DNA from: Vitis vinifera | Taxonomy: Eukaryota; Streptophyta; Magnoliopsida; Vitales; Vitaceae | Direction of reading: 5' to 3' | Assembly: GCF_030704535.1 (NCBI RefSeq) | Contig: NC_081820.1 | Span: 3,488,501 to 3,552,500, forward strand | DNA: 64,000 nt | In this document: positions 57,351 through 64,000 of the stretch, one piece after another | Position numbering within the stretch: position 1 is the first letter of the stretch | How the letters are laid out: each line of letters begins with the position of its first letter | Notes under the pieces: model-generated | The model's input: the letters and a program-made list of their open reading frames with translations, nothing else | What the model was told of the DNA's origin: nothing | The model's database searches: none | Translations under genes and position numbers: made by a program

Positions 57351-60300
57351 ACGTGGATTGGTATCATAGCCAAGTTGACCAAGGAAGATGCAAAACTAGA
57401 GTATTAGAACTAGAATACAAGGGAATGTGCATTTGGATAATTAATACATTTAAATGTGTGTCTTGTTTAGATCGCCAGATTTATGGGATCTAGTGAATAA
57501 TGGTTAGAACAAAGTGACAAGTTAAAAAAAAATTCAAGGCATTATCAAAAGAGTTGAAAGATTTATTTGAAAGAAACTTGAAAAAAAGATTAAAAAAAAA
57601 AGCACTCTATGCAATATTCTAAGTAATAGATAAATTCACATTTGAGAAAATCTCAGAGACAGAATTAGAAAAAGAGGAAAAGGTTACTCTACAAAGATTA
57701 TATTTTGTGTCCAAGTGAATGAAATTTCTAACATTAAGAAGTGAATCCAAGTCTCTCTCTCTAAATGTCTTTAAATCAATCTTAGATTATTTTAACCACG
57801 TACAAACCATTGTAAACCAAATGCAAGTTAATGTGAGAAGCTTGATAACCAAATAATAGTAGAGAAAGTCATGTGATCTTTAAGTGTGAAATTCAAATAT
57901 GTTGTTGTAATGTTTTAAGAAGGAAAGGATATATTCACTCTAACAATTGAAGGGTTGATGAGTTTATTGTGTTCACTTGAACAACAAATAAATCAAAGAA
58001 TCTACTAATTTAGAGCAAGTTTTATAGAGTAGAGCATCTACAGGTGGTCATGGTGGCCAACAAGGTCGTAGAGGTCATGGTCATGCTCGAGGTAGAGGAA
58101 GATACAACAACTCCAACAATAGAGATGGAGATGGTGACAAAAATTATTCTAGAGGAAATAACAACACTCTTTGCTCTAAAGATGAGTCATACATATAGTG
58201 TCTCAAATGTAAGAGGTGTGTACACTATAAGTTAGAATGTCAAATGAAATTACAAAATGAAAAAATAGAGCAAGAAAACACCGTTGAGGTAGAGGAGAAT
58301 TTTGTATTAACCTATAATATAATAACATTAAACTTAGACCATAAAGATATTTGGTACCTTGATATAGGATGTGATAATCAAATGTGTTGTCATAAATGAA
58401 TCAATCAATCAGAGAAGTTAATTTTAGAAATAAATTATTCTAGATCATTTTTTTTTCAAATTTGTTGACCATGAAACAATTGACAAAAAAAAAATGCATA
58501 TCATTAATATCTCTAATGGAGTTTGAACTCTTTGTGGTAAAAATAAGACAATGATTGCAAAAATGCAAATGACAAAAAATATGATGTTTTCAATGTTTCT
58601 TCAAGAAGAATATTCATTTTGTTTAAAGACAAACAATAGAAGATAGCAATGAGCTTTGACATCTTTGATTTGGTCATCTCAATTTTTGCATGACAAAGCT
58701 TTTGGTCTAGAAGATTATGGTAATAGGATTACCACTTATTAATGTTCCAGATTGGGTCTGTGAAGGATGTTTTCTTAGAAAACAACATATGGATTCTTTT
58801 CTAGTTGGAAGATCTAGAATAGCTAAACAACCTTTAGAGTTAGTTTATACAAATATATGTGATCCTATGAGGCAAAATCTTAGTCACAACAAATATATTT
58901 TAACCTTTATAGATGATTTTACAAGAAAAAATTGGATTTATTTGTTAGAGGAAAAGTTTAAAGCTTTTAACAAGTTTAAAGAATTTACAATTCTTGTTGA
59001 TAGACAAAGTAGTTGCAATATTAAAATATTGAGATTAACCTTCAAGAAATTTTATAAGTATTGAAAAAGTCAAGGTATTCAACCATAATTGCAACTAGCT
59101 ATACACTTCAATAAAACAGAACAATTGTAGACATGGCAAGAAGAACGTTAAAGGCCAAGTCACTTCTAAAACTTTTGTGGTAGAATCTGTAACTTGTGCA
59201 GTGTTCTTATTGGATAGGTGTCTTATTAAAGCAATTTTCAAAAGAACACCTTAGGAAGCCTTGAGTGGTCATAAGTCATAAGATTTTTTTTTTTTTGTGA
59301 GTTTTTGGGTGTATTACATGCATATTTCCTTATACCAAAAAAGCATATAAAAAAGTTTGATGATAAAATACAAGAAGTGTATTTTTTTGGCAATGGTGAT
59401 GTAACTAAAGGTTACAAATTGTTTTATCCAAGAAGTTAATTGTGAATAGAAATATTCTATTCCTAGAAAATAAAAGTTGGACATGGGCTCAAAAACAAAA
59501 TGAGGAAAAAGAGTTTTAATTGAAGAAGACTTTATTGAAGACAATGAGTATTAGGAAAATTCTACAACAAATAATTCTATTTTAAACACACCTTCTCATA
59601 TTATTTCTAGATGTCTAAAGGTTTATAAAGTCGTGAAAAATAGTTAAATTGTTGATGAAGGTTTAGTTAACTTTTGTCTGTTTGTAAATTGTGATATGAT
59701 TTCATATGAAGAAGCAACAAATGATGAGAGGTAGATTCAAGCAATAAATGAAGAAATTTAATTAGGAGAGAAGAACAATACATGGGAGCTAACTACTCTA
59801 CCGGTTGGAAAGAAGCCCATAAGTGTTAAATAGGTTTATAAGACAAAGTATAAAGTTGATGGTAAAGTTGATTGATTTAAGGTAAGGTTGGTGGCAAAAA
59901 GCTACAAATAGAAGCTAGGTATTGATTATTCTCAAGTTTTTAGATTAGTTGCCAAACTAGATACCATTCTCATGATAATTTTACTTACATATCTGAAAGT
60001 GTGGAAAACTCACCAAATGGATGTTAATTCAACTTTTCTCAATGGTGTAATTCAACAAGAAGTTTTTGTTGAACAACTACTAAGATATATTAAGGAATGG
60101 AAAGAGAAATAAGTTTATAAAACTAAAAAGGCATTGTAAGGGTGAACGTAGGCAATATGTGCTTGGTCCATGTTGATCGACAGTTATTTATTGTAGCATA
60201 GTTTTCAAAAATGTCCTTTTGAGAACACATTTTACATCAAATCAAATTCCAATGGTGATGTAGTTGTTGTATGCCACTATATGGATGATTTAGTGAAATC

Positions 60301-60720
60301 TAACAAACATACAATATTTCGTCTCATAAAAGAAGTATTTCATAAACATTCTAAAGCGATTCAAGATGGAGTGGTCATCAACATTTGTTCTCCTATTGTA
60401 GAGCGACTATAAATGAAAAAAAAAAAAAGGCATTGAAGAACTATTAAATCCCATATATTTCAAGGAGATAGTAGAAAGTCTTCATTATTTTACTTTTACC
60501 ATATCAGCTATTGTTTATAGAGTAGAGACTATCTGTTGATTTATGGAAAAAACCATATTAGTCACACTTGCTAGCAGTAGACTGAATTTTGAGGTATATG
60601 AATGGTACTTATGATCATGGAATTTTCTAATCCTACTCAAGCAAGTTCAGTTTAGTGGGTTACACAAATAATCACTAGGAATGTGATACAAATACTAGAA
60701 AGAATACTTTTAGGTGAAGT
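57350..60720 (+). pseudogene. copia gag-PR-INT-RT relic
   Basis: A primer-like site (TTGGTATCATAGCCAAG, near 57358) is followed by gag, an RG-rich tail (58040-58130) and a zinc knuckle CLKCKRCVHYKLEC (58199-58240). Protease is WYLDIGC (DSG changed to DIG). Integrase at 58717-59064 has lost the first Asp (YTNICDP). RT runs from about 59730 (RWIQAINEE) to 60300, with YMDD near 60280. Most domains need several frame changes. 3' LTR not identified. Confidence 0.75.
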
Positions 60721-61350
60721 CCTTAAAAACATGACATGATGTAATAATAAATAGAATTCATTAATATTTATATTATGATTCTAGTTCTTCTTTCTCTATC
60801 CTATTTGTGCATTATATAGGCTTGACATATCTTGCATTGTATATAACTTGGGTGCATTAAGAGTTGTACAAAAGATCCAAATCATAGGTTCCCTGCAAGT
60901 AGATGATTTGTTCATAATTGGTTTATGGACTTAGACAATCTATTTTAGGTTGTAGTGCACTACCTCATAATTAGATGGATGATTGGTCTTAGAAATTGGG
61001 ATGATATTCCCATGGTGAGTGTATTAATGTGTATGATTACACATAGGAGTTGCGGTAACTTAGAGTAACGGTTGTGATGACTAAAAAGAGTAACCTTGAA
61101 GAGAAAAGGTTATGCTACTTTGGTTGTGAGGGTTGCAACTTAAGCAACCTCACCAACATACATAGCCTTTACTGCTAAAATTTAATAAACTAAACACAAG
61201 CCTTTTGACATGAGGAAGAACCCATGTAAACCATCCGATTGTGAAGATCTAAAAAAGAGTGACTGAAAATCTTTGTTGCAAATAAAATACTAAGGCCTAT
61301 ATGCACAGTAATCTTGGTCAAGAAAAACTAGAGAAAAAATCACCTCATCT
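60721..61350. other. no gene; possible LTR remnant
   Basis: Mixed-composition DNA after the copia RT. It may hold the lost RNase H and 3' LTR, but no repeat partner is visible in the window. Confidence 0.3.
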
Positions 61351-61412
61351 TATGATGAAAATTAAATATAATTATTTTCATAGGGATATGCAAAGCTTGA
61401 TGGTTACATATT
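61351..61412 (-). repeat. stray copy of GLP 3' flank, about 60 bp
   Basis: Almost identical to 46625-46686, the sequence just beyond the GLP2 stop codon (and to 2190-2255 after GLP1, inverted). No germin coding sequence accompanies it; it abuts the next copia relic. Confidence 0.75.
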
Positions 61413-62136
61413 TATACCACAGATGACAATACCGAACTCAGGTAACTGTGGTTATGCTTGTTATACTTCGACTAATGATGGTTACCATGGTGCATGGCTA
61501 TTGGATTCTGGCGCAACTGACCATATGACATTTACTGCTATGGATTTCACCACGACGTACCAATATTGCCAATGCTAATGGTGTTACCTCCCCTATCACT
61601 GGCGTGGGCACTGTGGCATTATCCCCTAAGTTGCAACTGCATAATACTTTGCTTGTTCCATCCTTATCTCATAAGCTTCTCTCTGTGAGCCAGGTGACCT
61701 CTGATCTAAATTGCCTTGTGCTAATGTATCCTACTTTCTATCTTCTACAGGACATTATAACGAAGGAGATTATTGGGTGTGGTACTAAAAGGGGGGGGAC
61801 TCTACTATATGGAAGACCTGAGTGTGGATCAAGCACATCACACGCAACATACTCTTGATGTCAAAGAAAATGAACTCTGGCTTTGGCACAGTCGGTTAGG
61901 ACATTCGTTCTTCACTTATATCAACATTTGTTTCCGGATTTATTTTCTCAGTTGAAAAAATTTGATTTTCAATGTGAAACTTGCATATTGGCCAAAAGTC
62001 ATAAGGTTTCTTTTCCATTACATTTGAATAAAAAGGATACTCCATTTGCTTTGATCCACTCGGATGTGTGGGGACCTTCCCCAATTACTACTGTCAATGG
62101 CTTCAAATGGTTTGTGTTGTTTGTTGATGATTGTAC
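61413..62136 (+). pseudogene. copia protease-integrase fragment
   Basis: Begins in gag/protease (AWLLDSGATDHMTF near 61495), has a frameshift near 61560, then QLHNTLLVPSLSHKLLSVSQ, LWLWHSRLGH (near 61880), CETCILAKSHK and integrase HSDVWGPSP...FVLFVDDCT. It is cut at 62136 by the 2-kb LTR-like element. Moderately preserved. No LTR or RT within the window. Confidence 0.8.
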
Positions 62137-64000
62137 TGATTACTACTCAAAAAGTGCTATTTGATAGCCTTTAATTAATCCTTTTTATCACTTTTGAGTA
62201 GTAGTTTAGGCCTTTTAACTCAATTGGCATGTTAAGGATCCTTTAAAGCAATTTTGATCACTTTGTGCAAGTTTTGGTGTTTTTGTTAGTATTGTGATCA
62301 CCAAAGCAAGTCAAGAATGAGGAGAGCTATGAGGAATCTTGGGCAAAGCTTAGAATTCAATTGCCAAGAGTGAATCCGGATTGCAAGGAGAAAAAGCAAA
62401 GAGAATCTGCCATGGAGCATATTCTTGATGACAGTCGTAGCAGCCACTTTTGGAGCACTTTCTGAAGTCTAAATGATGCAAGCTATATACCATTTCAAAG
62501 CTCAGGAAGTCAACAATCCAATGCTTCAAACGGTGCGCGATTTGGAGTTGAAACGAAGAAGTTGCAGCCATTACAAGCCAGTCACTCTGAAGTGCTGCGG
62601 AATCAACCTTTTGTTGCGAGAACTTCGCAACACTTTTGTACAGTAAGGTGTTTCTCCTTCTGACGATGCACGAACCATGCCGCGAGAAGGGAGCTGGAAA
62701 CTTCAAGATGGAAGCCAACTTTGCAGCCTGGTGAAGATAGCTTGGTGTCTGCGAAATTTCGCAGGCACCACTTTTCTCCTGCGAAATGGCTCCTGAAGCC
62801 TCCCGAAGCTTGCTACCGACATTGGGAGATATTTTCCACTAGATTTTTGTTGTCTAAATCCCAAAATACTCCTTGTAAACCACCAATTACATGATTCCTT
62901 AGTTTTTAAGTTAGTAAAAAGACCAAATATCTTTGTAAAAATTAGTTTTATATTAGTTTGATATAAATACCTCTCGGGAGCCTGTTCTCAGGGAGGAGTT
63001 CCTTCTGTAAACGTTTGGTAAGCTAGTAAAGGTCTTTTTCTTTCTACTGCCTTACCTTCTCACTTCGTATTTTCATTTTATTTCTAAGTTATGAATTCTC
63101 TGAGGAGTTTTCCCCGGAGAATGAGTAACTAAACCTCCAATTCCTTGGAGCTAAGGTTGCCGGGGAAGGTTCCAAGTGCAAGAATGCAAAGCTCTGTGGT
63201 TTTAGCTAGTAATGAAGAGGAAGTGAAATCCTTTAGTGATTTCAATGTTTTTAGTTAACTTAAAACATCTTAGAGTCACCTGGGCCAACACTTGGTAAGG
63301 CAAGTGATTTCCAACCGTGGAAATGCACTAGTTTACCCCTTGCGAGCCTCTGGTAGGTGACTTCAAGGTAGGATTTTCTGGAATTACCAACACTTGGTAA
63401 GCTTTTGGACTCTTAGGAGGCATCCATTAGTTATCTCTTGCGAGTTTGTGAAGGGAAGTCCAAGGTTAAAGATCACCTTGAATGGTAAGTGCTCGTGAGA
63501 GGCATGAACCATTGCAAGTTGCATCAGTGAGAGAATTAAAGTGAAATCTAATTGAAGGAGTCTCTGTACATCACCGGTTAGAGAATTAACTATAAGTTGA
63601 ATCTCTAATGCGAGGAAATGAACCATCTGACCGGAGCTATGTCTTTTGCATGAGGAACCACCCCAGTGAACCTAAATCTCCAAGGAATGCTTTTCTTCCT
63701 AAATTATTCCAAACTTCTGTTAAGTTAGTTAGTTTAAATCTCAACCTTTACCAATCAAAGTTTGTGTTTTATTTCTTAAACTAACCGTGAAATGAAACAA
63801 AACCAATTCACTTGGAATTGGTATCCTTGATTGCTTGCAAATCATTCCCAGCGAACGATCCTTAGAGCCACTATACTATAGTAGCTTTGTATTTGCTACC
63901 CTAGTGTATGGTGTTATAGGTATAAATTTTGTTGATCACTTCCTCAATCAAGGAGCACCAGCTGAACACAAATCAGCTGAGACACCAATTGGGCATGAGT
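62137..64000. mobile_element. second copy of the 2-kb LTR-like element (runs off window)
   Basis: Begins TGATTACTACTCAAAAAGTG and matches 20491-22436 through its length, including the TGCGAAAT words, a TATA-type box (GATATAAATACC near 62960), the long leader-like region and the GAGCACCAGCTG end. It inserts within a copia integrase coding region. The 3' end and target duplication lie beyond the window. Confidence 0.8.

Noticed and set aside
1-64000. A bacterial-type operon, CRISPR array or defence system
   Set aside because: Split genes with GT-AG introns, plant retrotransposons and spaced single genes show plant nuclear DNA; no repeat-spacer arrays were seen.

Overview
This is a nuclear segment of a eudicot plant genome, most likely grapevine (Vitis) or a close relative. 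The inference rests on AT-rich intergenic DNA, short GT-AG introns, plant TATA boxes, two germin-like protein genes, a small family of plant eight-cysteine lipid-transfer-like (LTP-like) genes, and dense nested Ty1/copia elements with plant tRNA primer sites. No bacterial features, tRNA, rRNA or CRISPR array were seen.

Host genes. Two nearly identical germin-like genes (GLP1 at 1337-2135 +, GLP2 at 46744-47542 -) are in inverted orientation. Each has one intron and encodes 228 aa; the two proteins differ at three residues. Four LTP-like genes share one architecture: a main exon, an 84-115 nt intron and a 17-20 nt coding last exon. LTP-A (9473-9904 +) has both ends remodelled; its stop codon lies in a copia LTR. 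LTP-B (26060-26506 +) and LTP-D (53153-53590 -) look intact. LTP-C (29231-32370 +) is a pseudogene split by a young copia element. Two short PPR-like relics lie upstream of LTP-B and LTP-C and show that these two genes arose by tandem duplication.

Layout. 0-2.2 kb: AT-rich repeats and GLP1. 2.2-8.5 kb: a block holding a degenerate copia gag-integrase relic and a permuted pararetrovirus-like reverse transcriptase (RT) relic; this block recurs twice, inverted and head-to-tail, at 33.6-40.0 and 40.0-46.7 kb next to GLP2. 8.5-9.2 kb: a terminal-inverted-repeat element. 9.4-14.4 kb: LTP-A and a 4.4-kb copia. 14.5-15.8 kb: an AT-rich inverted-repeat insertion. 16.3-24.4 kb: a copia with 5-bp target duplications, itself invaded by a 2.0-kb LTR-like insertion and by a 289-bp MITE with a 9-bp duplication. 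25-32.6 kb: the LTP-B/LTP-C tandem pair. 47.6-53.1 kb: GLP2 upstream region, a copia relic and two small DNA transposons. 53.1-53.7 kb: LTP-D. 54-64 kb: LTR-like and copia relics, ending in a second copy of the 2-kb LTR-like element.

How it fits together. The genes are secreted small proteins (apoplastic cupins and lipid-binding-like peptides), and the history is repeated local duplication followed by transposon insertion. Because duplicated segments supply empty sites, several insertions can be defined to the base. I found no undescribed enzymatic system. The most unusual biology is transposon remodelling of a secreted-peptide family, a young copia lacking RT, and the 2-kb element carrying primer-site motifs inside its end.
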